This document shows, piece by piece, positions 1-11,734 of a DNA stretch of 64,000 bases; the first letter of the stretch is position 1; each line of letters begins with the position of its first letter. The stretch is taken from assembly GCA_964006375.1 (NCBI GenBank), contig OZ023264.1, positions 13,402,225 to 13,466,224 of the forward strand, in the 5' to 3' direction. The stretch is from Tillus elongatus. Lineage: Eukaryota; Arthropoda; Insecta; Coleoptera; Cleridae. The notes under the pieces were generated by a model that ran no database searches, was not told the origin of the DNA, and saw only the letters and a program-made list of their open reading frames with translations. Both the position numbers and the translations under genes were made by a program.

Positions 1-345
1 ACCGGCATAACCTCTATAGTAGAAACAATGTGCCATATTTTATCAAAATAACTTATTGTTTGAAAATGTACAAAAATTTTCCGACAATATACCTTAAACG
101 TTGGTTTTCTAACCAACAAATCTTAGGTTAATAGCAAATTGAGTTATTGAAATTTAAAGCATTTAATGAAAATTTGCTACCAAAACGCACTTACTGCGTC
201 TTGATTTTTTTCTTACAAACATATTTCAATAAAAAATGCAATAAAATAAGGCTGTTCGAAAAAAAATTTTTGGGATCACCAACGACCGACTTGTGGGCCA
301 GCCGGTGATTGTCAAAATAATTTTATAAGATGCAGCTCAAGACAC
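1..345 (-). repeat. GACGCAG-TIR repeat, copy cut by window edge
   Basis: Read on the minus strand, this matches 47330-47800 and 61640-62110: a short leader containing 'gttggtgat', then GACGCAGTAAGTGCG and an inner part. The terminal motif lies near 195-215 and the copy continues off the left edge. Its inner end abuts or overlaps the last visible nrf-6 exon at 364-578. Confidence 0.75.
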
Positions 346-363
346 CCTATAATTAACTTATAC

Positions 364-578
364 AATTTTTTCTCGTCTCTTGTATAATAATAATTATATT
401 CAGCTTTACCGTAGAAACGCATCACCCTGTATAATATCAGCCCTTTTGTAAAACTTCGATCCTTTATATATGTTGATAAAACATAACAAACACTGTTTAA
501 TCCACCCACTAACATTAATAAAGGAATAATTAGCACTTGTATATAAAAATTTCCCAAATGACACAAATAATTCGTCGA
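364..578 (-). CDS. nrf-6-like acyltransferase gene 1, exon 8 (last visible)
   Basis: Membrane part of an acyltransferase-3 family protein. It follows exon 7 in phase 0 across an AG at 579-580. The join gives ...DQM|STNYLCHLGNFYIQ..., and the spacing from the INN motif of exon 7 to the PLLML motif here equals the spacing I expect for the family. A hydrophobic stretch (VLIIPLLMLVGGLNSVCYVL) is followed by KAEYNYYYTR, which resembles the family's loop before the next membrane helix. The only usable donor I see (GTATAAGT, 356-363) lies in sequence that also resembles a dispersed repeat. The 3' boundary is therefore uncertain, and the exon may be interrupted. The rest of the gene is outside the window. 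Confidence 0.6.
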
Positions 579-734
579 CTCAAACAAATAAACATATAAA
601 CGATCTCATATCATACGGTAAATGTCAGTTACAGCGTCTAACAGACCTGCGCAATAATATCAAATGTTCCGTTACCACGGCAACAACATACTAGATCTCG
701 TATAAGTTGTTGACAATGAAAGGCGGTGAAATTA

Positions 735-1328
<594 letters not shown>

Positions 1329-1339
1329 ACCTTAACTAA

Positions 1340-2645
1340 CATTGTGGTTACCTTATTTTTTGACCTGTCTCGTGCCTTTGATACGGTACATCCTTTTTCG
1401 CTAAGGAGAAGATGTGTACGATGGGGATAAGAGGAACTTTCAACGACCGTCTGATTTCATATCTCACCAACAGACAGTTTCTTGTAAAAGCGAATAATAT
1501 TAATTTCCGAAGATATAGTGTAAGTATAGTGTACGTATGCACACCCTAGGCAAGTGTCATTGGCCCACTTTTCTTTACACTCTATCTAAACGATTTTCCT
1601 CAAGACGGAAAGGTCTGCATGTACGGCAATGCGATTTCTATTGTTGTCACAAAGGTGGAGAAAACTGAAGTAAAATTAAAATATGTAGTATAGTCTTTTG
1701 ATGAATGGTGTTATACAAACCGATTAATTATAAACTATGACAAGTCTTTTTTTCCTGAAATGCATAACTGCCACCGAAGAGAGAGGATGTGCGACAGCAC
1801 TATTCTGCTTAACGGAAATGCTGTGCAATTCAAATAATAAAAATTCACTAAAAGGTGACCAACTGGGTGTTAGAATTGACAGTAGCCTGTTATACATAGA
1901 CCAGATCGATCACGTGTGCAAGAAATTAAATTCCGCGTTTTATGCAATTTTGATCCTTAAAGATTCTTTAAGCTCCGATCGTCTGCTGAAAGTCTATTAC
2001 GCGGCTGTCTATTCACATCTGAGTTACGGTATCGTTATCTGGGGCCAATCTTCGGACTGCCATAGAATATTTGTGCTACAGAAACGAATACTGTAATATG
2101 AATATCAGTATTCGCCCAGAAGGTAGATTGTATATTAATACAATCTACCTTATGGGCACTCTTGCTGTGACATCTTTAAGCAAAATAACATTATGACGTT
2201 AACATCAGTATAGCTGTTCCACCTGTTAACTTATATTCATAAAAACAAGAGAAAATTTGTTATCAATTCGGATTTTCATGGATACAACACTCGAGAAAAA
2301 GATACTTTTCACCTGAATAAATGTCACCATTCTTTTTTAAGAAGTCGCCGTGTTATGCAGGTTGCTTTTTGTACAACCAGCTGCCTTGTCTCCGAGAGAC
2401 ACAAATTATGCAAAAAAAATTTAGAAAACAGCTGAAGGTCTCCTTGATTAGTCATGATTTTTATAGCTTCAGTGAATTTTTTGAAGCTGCACTGTGAACG
2501 TATGTTTTTTGTTGTGTTGTTAAGCTCGTTAGATTTTGGATTTTTGGGCACGGACCCTTGTTATCACAATTGTGATACGTTTTTTATCTTGTAAGTTTTA
2601 TAACTTGTCTGATGCACAATAATTGTAAGTAATGCACCAAATAAA

Positions 2646-2683
<38 letters not shown>
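1340..2683 (+). pseudogene. Non-LTR retrotransposon RT fragment (CR1/jockey-like), decayed
   Basis: Conceptual translation with frameshifts shows reverse-transcriptase blocks in order: FFDLSRAFDTVHPFSLR, YLTNRQFLVKA, SVIGPLFFTLYLNDFP, then a ruined catalytic box (CMYGNAIS where YADD is expected). The thumb follows at 1850-2093 (GVRIDSSLLYIDQIDHVCKK, YGIVIWGQSS). The C-terminus at about 2250-2500 reads LFLYNQLPCLRETQ and ends with FYSFSEFFEAAL. The element closes with an (ATT)n tail. The endonuclease half is missing, so this is a 5'-truncated insertion. The family is stated from motif order only; the clade is not certain. Confidence 0.75.
2646..2683. repeat. (ATT)n tail
   Basis: About 12 ATT units directly after the LINE 3' UTR. 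This is the expected 3' microsatellite tail of that insertion. Confidence 0.85.
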
Positions 2684-2686
<3 letters not shown>

Positions 2687-3005
2687 TATTTCAAGCGTCA
2701 ATCGCTTAATACGAGATTCTCAACAGGGGCAATCTTGTTGTCTGTCCACTTCTATCGTCCTTTCTGTTTTTGCGTCATCAGTCAAGGATTTCTGCCCCAT
2801 TCAAAACGGTTTTCACCAATATTTTAATATAGAATAAGATGGAGAATTTTCCCAGTACACCCCACCCAGCTCATCTTGGATGCTTTGAAGATGGAAGACC
2901 TTCTCGAGTAAGGAATTTAATAACAGCTCTATACTCAATTTTCGTGACTTCTGACATCGTAATAAACAAGTGTCAATTATAACAAAACTAATTGACATAA
3001 AACGA
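2684..3005. other. Unassigned intronic sequence
   Basis: No motif or family member recognised on either strand. Confidence 0.4.
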
Positions 3006-3007
3006 AT

Positions 3008-3470
<463 letters not shown>

Positions 3471-3474
3471 TTAC

Positions 3475-4441
3475 AATATAGCTGTTAACCAAATTTCAAA
3501 TTAAATCGCATACGAGGACAGGAGTTATTAAAAAATAAAAATTATAAATGAATAAACAGTCTAAGATATCAGTTCAAATTTCATACAGCATTTCCAACGT
3601 TCAATGTTGATAAGGATGATTAGACTGTGAATGCGTCATTTAGAGTAGATAATTCTAATAGAAACAGTCACCTGACAATTAAATATAAAGGAGCCGGGTT
3701 GTCAGATTTAATAAAATTTCATTTGAATCTTAAAATGTAAAACATATGGTAATAACACATCTTGGTACTAATTCATGACAAATAAAAGTTCGTGAAAAAA
3801 TTAATCCATGCAATAAATGTGGCTTAATATTAATAAATGTTGAGTTACCAATAATTTCTCATTCGATTTATCATAAATTCTAATTTACTCACGCTGACAC
3901 CGCTGAATGGTAGGTTAAACTTCATCGCGAAACGGGAGCCGCCGACCGACGACTGCCGACGCCGAAACGCGAGACACTCAACGTGTTATTTACATTTATT
4001 AAAACTGAAAGGTTTTGTTATATTACAGAATATACCAAATAGAAGTTTCACTTCAATGAAATGGTTTAAAACTATAAGTTCAGTACTAATTTCCGACGCT
4101 TCAGCGCCAGTAGCATTATAATACAGAACTCTATTCACTTTTAAATATCAATCTAACCTCAAAACATTCGAAGATTCGTTATTATTGTTTATGGTTTTAT
4201 TTTGCAAAGCATCCTTACATGGAGTGTTAGCAACTAGCCACATTTGTTGTTATAAAGCTCTTATTATATCTCTACATATTATGTTAGAGTTGTTATTAAA
4301 GATTATTCTTTTGATTTGGTGCTAAAGTTTCTGACACAATTGTTGACTAAATGGTAAGTGTGTTCTTCAATATTTTTAATAACCTGGCAAGTGAATCAAA
4401 TACTAACTTATACTTATTGGTTCCAGTATCACAAAAATGTC
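3475..4441. other. Unassigned sequence in intron 7 of gene 1
   Basis: Mostly AT-rich. A short GC-rich island with CpG lies at 3930-3980. No coding exon or named repeat recognised. Confidence 0.4.
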
Positions 4442-5382
4442 GGGACGCAGCAAGTGCGTTATAGTAGTGAATTTTCATAAGAATTGTACATTGTTAGTAA
4501 GATATACTATTAAAACTAATTCTTTAAATTTAAATGGACCTTTGAGATCAGTTTTAGAGTCCTAGTTAGCGATTATTTGAAAAAAAATATATGTTTTATA
4601 TGGAGCTACTAAATTCAAATTTGGTCTTAGATATAATATGTAAATACTAAAAGTGTGTTTAAAAAAATGGTGTTACAAATTTCATTAAAGTTAGAAAAGT
4701 TTTTCAGAAAACAATTAATTATTTACAAAGGGAATGTCTCTGTCAAATCATAAATATGACAGGTATTTTTCCTTATTAAATGTTTGGATGGTTTTGTTTT
4801 GGTCAACCCATCCAGTTTTTGCTAACAATAAACAACAAAAAAGGTTTTTTAAAACAAAACGAAGCTCAATATATTATTTTTCTTTAATTTATTTGAAATA
4901 TTTTTACGAAAATTTTCTACCATAACATAAAAAACCTTTTTTGTTGTTTATTGTTTGCAAAATTTGATGGGTTGACTAAAACAAAACCATCCAAGCAATT
5001 AATATGGAAAAACACCTGTCATATTTAAAATTTATTTTAAGACACTTGCAGTACTTACATATTTTTAATATTAATTAATAATTCGACAGGTACATTCCCT
5101 TTGTAAATCATTTATTTTTTCTGAAAAACGTTTGTAACTTTAATGAAATTTGTAACACCATTTTTTTAAAGGCACTTGTAGTACTTACATATTATATCTA
5201 AGACCAAATGTTAATTTAGTAGCTCCATATAACACATAAATTTTTTCAAATAATCGCTAACTGGGACTCTAAAACCGATCTCCAAGGTCCATTTAAATTT
5301 AAAGAATTAGTTTTGATAATATTTCTTACTAATAATGGACAATTCTTATGAAAATTCACTACCATAACCTACTTGCTGCGTC
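4442..5382. repeat. 941-bp foldback element with GGGACGCAG termini
   Basis: Starts GGGACGCAGCAAGTGCGTTA and ends with its inverse. The whole body is an imperfect palindrome centred near 4890. Examples: 'ggatggttttgtttt' at 4787 pairs with 'aaaacaaaaccatcc' at 4978, and 'ttacaaagggaatgt' at 4722 pairs with 'acattccctttgtaa' at 5092. It has no TA array and no ORF. RNA from either strand would fold into a hairpin with arms of about 450 nt. Confidence 0.85.
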
Positions 5383-5523
5383 AAGAGTTTTTTTTTTCTT
5401 CCAAAGCTAGCAGACCAAATTCGGACACGCTACGAAACCCTTAATCTATGCTAAGCCGGGAAATTTTGGCGCTAACCTCGTAGGTAGTACATATTTAAAA
5501 CACCAGGTGGCATCATGGCTTAC

Positions 5524-5695
5524 CATTTGATCATGATTATAGTGATTATTGATAAATAATATATTGGTCCACCAATTATTTTGACAATTCTGGAAGTTCT
5601 TATCGGCATAAATCTCTTTAATGGGACCATAAAATTGCGACATTACCCAGACAGTCCCAGTAAAGCCAATGACAGGTACCACTGTTGGTAATATC
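5524..5695 (-). CDS. nrf-6-like acyltransferase gene 1, exon 7
   Basis: Bounded by acceptor TTTTGCAG and donor ATG|GTAAGC; 172 nt, entered in phase 2 and left in phase 0. It encodes (R)ILPTVVPVIGFTGTVWVM, then CQNNWWTNILFINNHYNHDQM. The Cys-x-x-x-Trp-Trp ... Ile-Asn-Asn pattern is the clearest signature of the nrf-6/acyltransferase-3 family and supports the whole gene model. The reading frame runs on past the donor, but that extension (VSHDATW...) is unlikely to be coding, because splicing after QM restores the family's normal spacing in exon 8. Confidence 0.9.
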
Positions 5696-5758
5696 CTGCA
5701 AAATAATAAAGTTACATTAATGTAATGTCACAAGATTCAGGTAGTGTGTTACGCTTAC

Positions 5759-5931
5759 CTCAAATATCTGTTCAACAGTGTTACCAGGATATATTTTACT
5801 TTTCCTGATTCTACTTGTTCAAAAATTTGAAACATGTGATACGACAGCAGCCACGCAGAGAAGAGGAAAAATGCTTGTACCAAAAACATGAAAGAGTTTC
5901 TGATGAGCACCTTGTGTGGATACAAACCTAA
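5759..5931 (-). CDS. nrf-6-like acyltransferase gene 1, exon 6
   Basis: Bounded by acceptor TTGTTACAG and donor GAG|GTAAGC; 173 nt, entered in phase 0 and left in phase 2. It encodes LGLYPHKVLIRNSF, a membrane helix (MFLVQAFFLFSAWLLSYHM), an acidic/basic loop and NRYLR, which joins ILPTVVP of the next exon. The family usually has Asp-Ser/Thr-Phe-Phe ... Ser-Gly here. This copy has Gln-Ala-Phe-Phe and Ser-Ala, a possible functional divergence. Confidence 0.88.
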
Positions 5932-6079
5932 CTGTAACAAAATTTGATTATTTACAACACTTAAAACATAAAATCTATCCAAGACTTATCAAAAGAGTAG
6001 AAGTATTTTTAAGTTCCATCCACAGTCTCCAAGCTTGCTCTTTTAAGACTTGAGTTAGATAAAAATCCGTTCTCTATTT

Positions 6080-6215
6080 TAAGCGAATTTTTATTTAAAA
6101 AACCGCTAATATAGAGGTATCGATGGTGAGACTGCAAAAATTTCTTCACATAAGCGCGAATTTGGTCCCCTAGAAACCAAAAGCAAGGTCCGTTTGAATT
6201 CTTATATGCTTGGCT
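6080..6215 (-). repeat. GACGCAG-TIR repeat fragment
   Basis: Only the closing hairpin region and 'gaggtatcgatggtgagactg ... cacataagcgcgaatttgg' remain; no TA array. Confidence 0.6.
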
Positions 6216-6324
6216 ACTAAAGGGTTTGGAAGAATGAAGTATCTACGAGTATTTTCCATGTAGTCGTATTGATTAATGGCTAAACTTTAATAAAATAGTA
6301 CTGAAAATTGAATCATAACTTCCA

Positions 6325-6567
6325 GATTTCGTGAACATCTCGTACATTTACGATATGGTACGGTGGACAAATCGTGTGTGGCACAACATATATGGGATAA
6401 TAATCAACACATTGACAAAGAAAATTTGAAACTTGTAAAAAATGTTAGACATCAAACTATGCTTGATTCATTAGATAGTATTTTTATATCAAGGTCGATT
6501 AAGAACAAAACTTCATTGAATCGTGCGGCACCTTTAATTTCAAGCCTTTTATTTTCACTTTGCATTT
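6325..6567 (+). pseudogene. Penelope-like element, C-terminus of GIY-YIG endonuclease
   Basis: Reads RFREHL, then VDKSCVAQHIWDNNQHID and DSIFISRSIKNKTSLN to a stop at 6567. The same module follows an intact GIY-YIG core at 63180-63506. The copy is 5'-truncated inside the endonuclease. Its 3' region runs to the hammerhead-bearing terminal repeat near 7160-7265. Confidence 0.8.
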
Positions 6568-7159
6568 GAGCGCTTAAACACTCCTAATTTGTCTGGTGGA
6601 ATAAATTACTGTCAATAATTCTGCCGGTCTATACATATACTAATCTCTATGCTTGTCTCGACTTAAAAACCCTTTCGTTTTCGGTGTATCTATGAAGTCA
6701 ATATAAATACTGTTTACGAAGAATTAAAATCAATATAAATATATTTTTATGTAGTATTTTAGTTGAATTATTTATCCTTTGTTTGAGTTAACAATGTGAG
6801 CCAAACACCCGGGTTTAATTTTCTATATAAAAAAGATGAGCGGAGGTTATTTTGTTTATCTCGCCAGATGTGGTTGTCGGCTTGTTCCAATATCCACATA
6901 GTAAATTTCTGGATCTCAAGGGAACGTGCAGATTACTTAAATAACTCGGTACCGTTCCTTTAAGCCTATTATCCTTTTATTAGATAAGAGCTTATAAATT
7001 TGTCGACCAAAAGATTAAAGCAGGTCTTCGACCTCGTTGTCTCACTACACAAAACACAAAGGATGGGTCTTCGATGACAATATAACTTCGGACTAGTTCG
7101 TTTACCTAGACGCGATATAAATACACGGTAGCTAGCAGTTTATTTTTAGAATTTTTCTT
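6568..7159 (+). mobile_element. Penelope-like element 3' untranslated region
   Basis: Co-linear with 63507-64000, which follows the other GIY-YIG copy: 'actcctaatttgtctgg', 'cggtctatacatatac', 'tttgttggagttaac'-like and 'tttgtcgaccaaaagatta'. No ORF. Confidence 0.7.
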
Positions 7160-7200
7160 CCTCTGAAGATGTTGACATGGTCAACGAAACGATCGTAAGG
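7160..7200 (+). ncRNA. Hammerhead-ribozyme motif at PLE 3' end
   Basis: CCT, then core CTGAAGA (7163-7169), helix II GTTGAC/GTCAAC (7171-7176 and 7180-7185), core GAAA (7186-7189), a self-complementary helix III (ACGATCGT, 7189-7196), A at the cleavage position, and AGG pairing back to CCT. Helix I is only 3 bp as I read it. Hammerheads in PLE terminal repeats are established. Activity of this copy is inference. Confidence 0.6.
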
Positions 7201-7264
7201 TCTCTGAAATATGTGTTGTGGTGATTTAGGTTCTCCAAGTGTACTTATTAGTGCTCATCACAGG
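7201..7264 (+). mobile_element. PLE terminal-repeat segment
   Basis: 'ggttctccaagtgtacttat' followed by 'gtgctcatcacaggttcc'. The inverse of this stretch stands at 48400-48470 and in part at 51811-51870 and 52020-52056, marking it as the shared end of this PLE family. Confidence 0.65.
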
Positions 7265-7860
7265 TTCCAGTTTTCACATAGTTCCACATAGCTGTGACAA
7301 TCTACTCTTCTCAGAAAGACATTCTCATGAAATCAATTTAGGGTTCATGACTTGACCGCAAAGAAAACAATCGTATTCCTGTGCTCATAAACTTCTGAAA
7401 CGTGATATTACTCGAGTTTCAAAGAAAAATGTAAATTTTCACCAAATCACCCATCTGAAGCGATCTTACCCAAAAACAATTCGAAGCGTTCACATGTCGG
7501 GTGCTAACTGGATAACAAATTTGGAGATGATATCTCAATTCGTTCGAAGGTTATTGCAACTACTAACAGACAGACTTATAGGCCGACAGACAAAAAATGT
7601 TCGTTCCAGAATTAAGTTTTCTATATGTTTTGCGACTTTTTTAAGCCGTTTTAGCAAAAAAAAACTTGAAATTTCTGTCACAGATATTCCACCCTCCGTA
7701 CATTCAACCCTTAATTTAATTTTAGCACAAAATAACAGTTATTTGATAATATTGAAATTTTACTAATAAACAAACCCTAAAACGTTATCTTACTAGAGTT
7801 TTAATGAAAAAATGTCAATTTTCTTAAATGCGTGAGGAAGTTAAAGATATATAATTCCGC
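7265..7860 (-). repeat. Dispersed repeat, inverted relative to 24990-26260
   Basis: Shares many blocks with the inverse of 25250-26260: 'cacatagctgtgac', 'tttgtcaccaaatcac'-like, 'gatatctcaattcgttcgaa', a run of GACAGACAGAC-type tetranucleotides near 7565-7595 and 'ccaccctccgtacattcaac'. No protein is encoded. Confidence 0.65.
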
Positions 7861-7944
7861 TGGTATCGATAGTGTCCCAACACATATAATGAAAAACATT
7901 ATAGACTTAATAGTTATACCACTCACTTTTGTTATCAATGTTTC

Positions 7945-9030
7945 TCTTGATACCGGACATAGCGGTTTCTTGCGTAGTTAAATGGTTGACGGTTTTCTTG
8001 ACTGGGATTGTGTAGAAGCGTTTTGTGAGCTTTGACCTTTTCAAGTCTGACCTTGTCACAGGATTTAGAGAACCAGGACTTTTGTGTGGCTGAAGAGGTT
8101 TTCTGTGTACATGGAATAAATAATTCTATGCCAGCTTGGATAATTGCGGTGACGTTTTGTGAGATATCACAGGGATCAGGATGAGAGAAGACAGGCGCCC
8201 ATGGAAATGAGGAAAAGTAATCCCGCATTGCGTCCCAGTTCGCGAAGTTGTAGTACCAAACGATACGTGGGTGTGATGACTGTGTGACCTCGGGTTGCAT
8301 TGCGCAGGAAGCAGTGACCACGCTGTGGTCTGAGCGACCAAGGGGGGCGGTGACTGATGTCGTATGTCATCCAGGTTTTATAGTAGGAAGGAGATCCAAG
8401 GGATCTGAGCTGTGTGTTGGGATGCGAGGAAATTAAGTAGGTTGCTGAACCATGTCGGCTAAATAATTGTTGACTGCAAAGGCCCCGCTGCTCTCCCTTG
8501 TGGATCGGTTTTGAAGATCCTAGCCATTCTTTATTATGGACATTGAAGTCACCGAGAATAGTGACCTCGGAGGAAGGATATTCAGAAATCAGATGGTCGG
8601 TTTTTTTTAGAAAGGTAGTCGAAAAGCTGGACGAAGTTGTTGTTAGAAGGTGACTGGTAAATGCAACAGATGAATTTAGTTGCAGCCCTGAGAGAGAGTT
8701 TCATCCAAAGTATGTCTTTTCTTCCAGCTTCCAAATTGGGGAGTCTGGTGCAGGGTAGATTGCCACGGACGTGTGCGCACACACCTCCATGCAATCTAAA
8801 GGAAGTAAACAGCGCATACCCGGGGTAATTAAGGGGATTAGTGGCTGTTTTGGCACTGATTTGGGTTTCGGTGAGGAAGAGGAGTTGGGTCCTATAGCCT
8901 GGAGGAAATGGTGGACAGAGTTCAGGTTAGAATTTAGGCCACATATATTCGAGAAGGATATGTTAAATCTTTATGCCGACGCCCCCTGCACACCTCTCTC
9001 CAGGAGATCCGAATGAAGGGGTATCAATCC
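7945..9030 (-). pseudogene. LINE A, endonuclease part (fragment)
   Basis: Apurinic-type endonuclease of a non-LTR element. Pieces in several frames read LTETQISAKTATNHLNFSGY, HGGVCAHVRGNLPCTRLPN, ILGDFNVHNKEW and LGRSDHSVVTASCAMQPEVT, then the linker PWFSKSCDKVRLEKVK. The same order is seen in the longer copy at 44077-45547. Frameshifts occur around 8340 and 8600. Reverse transcriptase is absent. Confidence 0.8.
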
Positions 9031-9472
9031 ATTGCTTATTTTGCATAGTTGCGATATAATTCACTAATTCGTTCCTGTGTATAAATATACCTTTTTTCCT
9101 AAGAAGCACCCAATATCTCAGTAAATGTTGGTTTTAGGTATAGGGAATACTTCATGAAACTGAAAGAACCTTTTTTGATGTTTCGAATTTGATTATAATA
9201 TACAGGCTGTGTAACGAGACCTGAGTGAATTATTTAGTGGAACAGATCAACGGATTTACGGAAACGGTCCCGGGCGCCAGATTTTGAAAGGGTTTACACT
9301 TGGCGAGGATGTCTGCGACCTCGTCACAAGGCTCTGGCCACGGTTGTGGTCAGAGTGCCTGGATAGCTCTGTGGAGAGGGTCTGGTAGCCTTTGATGTAA
9401 CAGGCCGTGTAGATACATCCAAGGTTGCGGGCTTTAATCGCTCCTCCGGTATTTCCCTGACCTTCCGAAAGT
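9031..9472. other. Unassigned, GC-richer stretch
   Basis: Contains, on the minus strand, TGGCGCCCGGGACC at about 9266-9279, which resembles a retroelement primer-binding site. No ORF supports this. It may be the internal edge of the LTR-like block that follows. Confidence 0.3.
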
Positions 9473-10024
9473 TTGTATGGGTGTAGCAGATTTATTTGTG
9501 GTTATAACATAGACTATATATAATTTCCACACTATTTATTACATTATAAAACGTTACAGTCCACTGGTATTCTTACAAAGTGAAAGTTACTTAACACGCT
9601 AATTTATCCTAAAACAAGTTATGTTACTGGTGACGGGTCAACGAAATTAATTAATCCCCCATGAAAAGAAAATGCGGGAGTCATGCGGACGGAAACTCGG
9701 AGTGTTGTAGTTTACAACCCGTGGATGCAGCCGTTAAGTGGGTCGATTAGAGAAACGCTCCTCAAATAGTTAAGATGGCGTCTATCTGTCGAAGTCGGTA
9801 CCACGAGATCAAACGCCTCGACGTCAGGGCGTCGATAAGGAACGGGAGGGTTATAGGGGAACACCCTGTGAAAGGATATTGTCATATACTAACTCGACCT
9901 TGGCCTGCTTGTGTACTACAGCGTCCAGACCAGAGTCGAATTGAAACGGTCGTAGGCAACACCCTTGGGAGATCTGTGTTAGTTACAGCATCATCTCCCA
10001 GAAGTATTACGACACGTCAACAAT
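9473..10024 (-). mobile_element. Possible LTR of an LTR retrotransposon
   Basis: On the minus strand the block starts TGTTGACGTGTCG, has two AATAAA signals (near 9500 and 9535) and ends ...CCCATACA, so it has TG...CA ends. GC content is higher than the surroundings. I find no target-site duplication and no second LTR in the window, so the call is weak. Confidence 0.3.
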
Positions 10025-11137
10025 GATGATATAGGGTAATGGAGGGGAATTACACTAGATCCCGCAATCTCGACGTCGACGTATAGACGTGTGGGAGTTA
10101 GAAAAATATCCGAAAATTCGCTATAACTAAATACAATAAGACAAGCCTAAAATGTTCTTACCTCGGCTGCGTTCGGTAGAATTATTAGAATACGAAATTG
10201 TCTCACACAACAACGGGACGGACGGCACTGTATTCTAACGTTTTTTTTTGCAATTTTTACGAACAGACTTTTCATTTACTGAATAAAAATTCAAGTTATA
10301 GATTTAAACACGCTACGGCAAACGGTGAACTCTTTCTGCCTTCCGTAGTTATTTTCTCTGCAGTCCCCGGCTGAAAAATCTTAATCGGTGGTAGATACCT
10401 TATCCTTATTTTCTGCAGATATGTTTTTACTTCGAAAAAATGCGCACTTTTAAGAAATATTAATGATGAAAATAGTGATTTTTACAGCGTGGAATTTTTA
10501 CCCGTGTGATTTATATTATATTTATTTTCGAACAGCCGCTTTTAATATCTACAGATGTTCTGAAAATATCTATTTCGTCACAGCTGTTCTATCTGAATGT
10601 CTCGAGAAAACTTGACTACAGTGTTATTACTCACCCTGTATACTGTTTTCAAGGAATTTTTTCTGTATTATTATTTATTTAAGTTTAATGGAGAACACTT
10701 TTTCAGATTTCTGGCGTGATAGAGTGTTGCATGCTGACATATTAATGAAGATACAGACTGTCAACTGTGTCTCTGATGTTTTAGAAAAGTGGACATGACT
10801 TTTGCACGACTCTGTATAGACCTCAACAATTATGCACTGGGTGAATCGGAAAATGAAGAGGAATTCAAAAATGAAACAATATAGGGGTGTACCATTAAAA
10901 AAGTTAAGTTTGGGTTGTATTTAACTTATGCAACACCCTGTATATGCAAAAACAATTTTAGTTTGTAGTTAACGTTAATACCTGCAACTTTTGTTGCAAT
11001 TTTTTTTAAATTATCAAATAATAAAGGACATATTGAACTTGAACCCACTGTTGGACCGCTGTATGTTCACTAAAAACTCTATTTTATGATCAGAAAAAAA
11101 TAAATAAAAAGTTACCCAAACCTGGTTATGCACTCAC
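10025..11137. other. Unassigned sequence in intron 5 of gene 1
   Basis: Includes mariner-like terminal phrases (CACCCTGTATA near 10634 and 10933), which suggest decayed MITE ends. No ORF or exon recognised. Confidence 0.35.
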
Positions 11138-11328
11138 ATCTTCAAAATATCTAGTATTGGCAATATATCCACCAATATAGCTACAATATGTATGACACAT
11201 GATTATAGCAAGCATTGTATATGTTCGTAGACCCTGCATGCTTTTTAGTCTCTTGAAATCTGGATTATTGTTTGGCTTGTTTAACTTCTTCCAGTTATGG
11301 ATAATGGAAAAATACGTTAGATACCTAC
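11138..11328 (-). CDS. nrf-6-like acyltransferase gene 1, exon 5
   Basis: Bounded by acceptor TTATTTTAG and donor GAT|GTGAGT; 191 nt, entered in phase 1 and left in phase 0. It encodes GRYLTYFSIIHNWKK, then LKSMQGLRTYTMLAIIMCHT and IGGYIANTRYFED. The 'QGLR...H' block is where the acyltransferase-3 domain begins; its histidine is the family's conserved candidate catalytic residue (established for the family, not tested here). It joins exon 6 as FED|LGLYPH. Confidence 0.9.
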
Positions 11329-11734
11329 CTAAAATAAATACATATTAACATTTTATTTTAAGCTTATAGATTAGCAATAGTAATTTTAAGTTTTTCCGGG
11401 GGCTAAGGTGGTAGGTCAGGGTACCCAGCGACCTGAAAAACCGCGAGAACCGCAGAAAATCAGGGAATTTGAAATACCCCCTAAAGTGTCAGGGAAATTT
11501 CAGGGAAATTTATGTATTCACTCAAATATCACGGAAATTATTCAGTAGATTCAGTAGTAAATTCCGTCACAGGCATATCATTTTGGTTTCAAACGATATT
11601 TTACGAATTTTTTTCACCTAAATATTTTTCTTCTACCTACCTAGGGAAATAATATCTGACAACATTGTGGCTGTCAAAAATTTTGAAATTTTTGTCGCCG
11701 ATGCCATACTTCCACACGTATTGACGATGTGGAA
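11329..11734. other. Intronic sequence with short internal repeats
   Basis: Short reiterations of 'tcagggaaatt' at about 11460-11510. Nothing else recognised. Confidence 0.35.

Noticed and set aside
3930..3980. CpG-rich patch as a promoter
   Set aside because: Only about 50 bp, inside intron 7 of gene 1, with no start site or exon nearby.
5446..5523. Continuation of the nrf-6 exon 7 frame past the donor (VSHDATWCFKY...)
   Set aside because: GTAAGC directly after the Met codon is a strong donor, and splicing there gives the expected motif spacing in exon 8.
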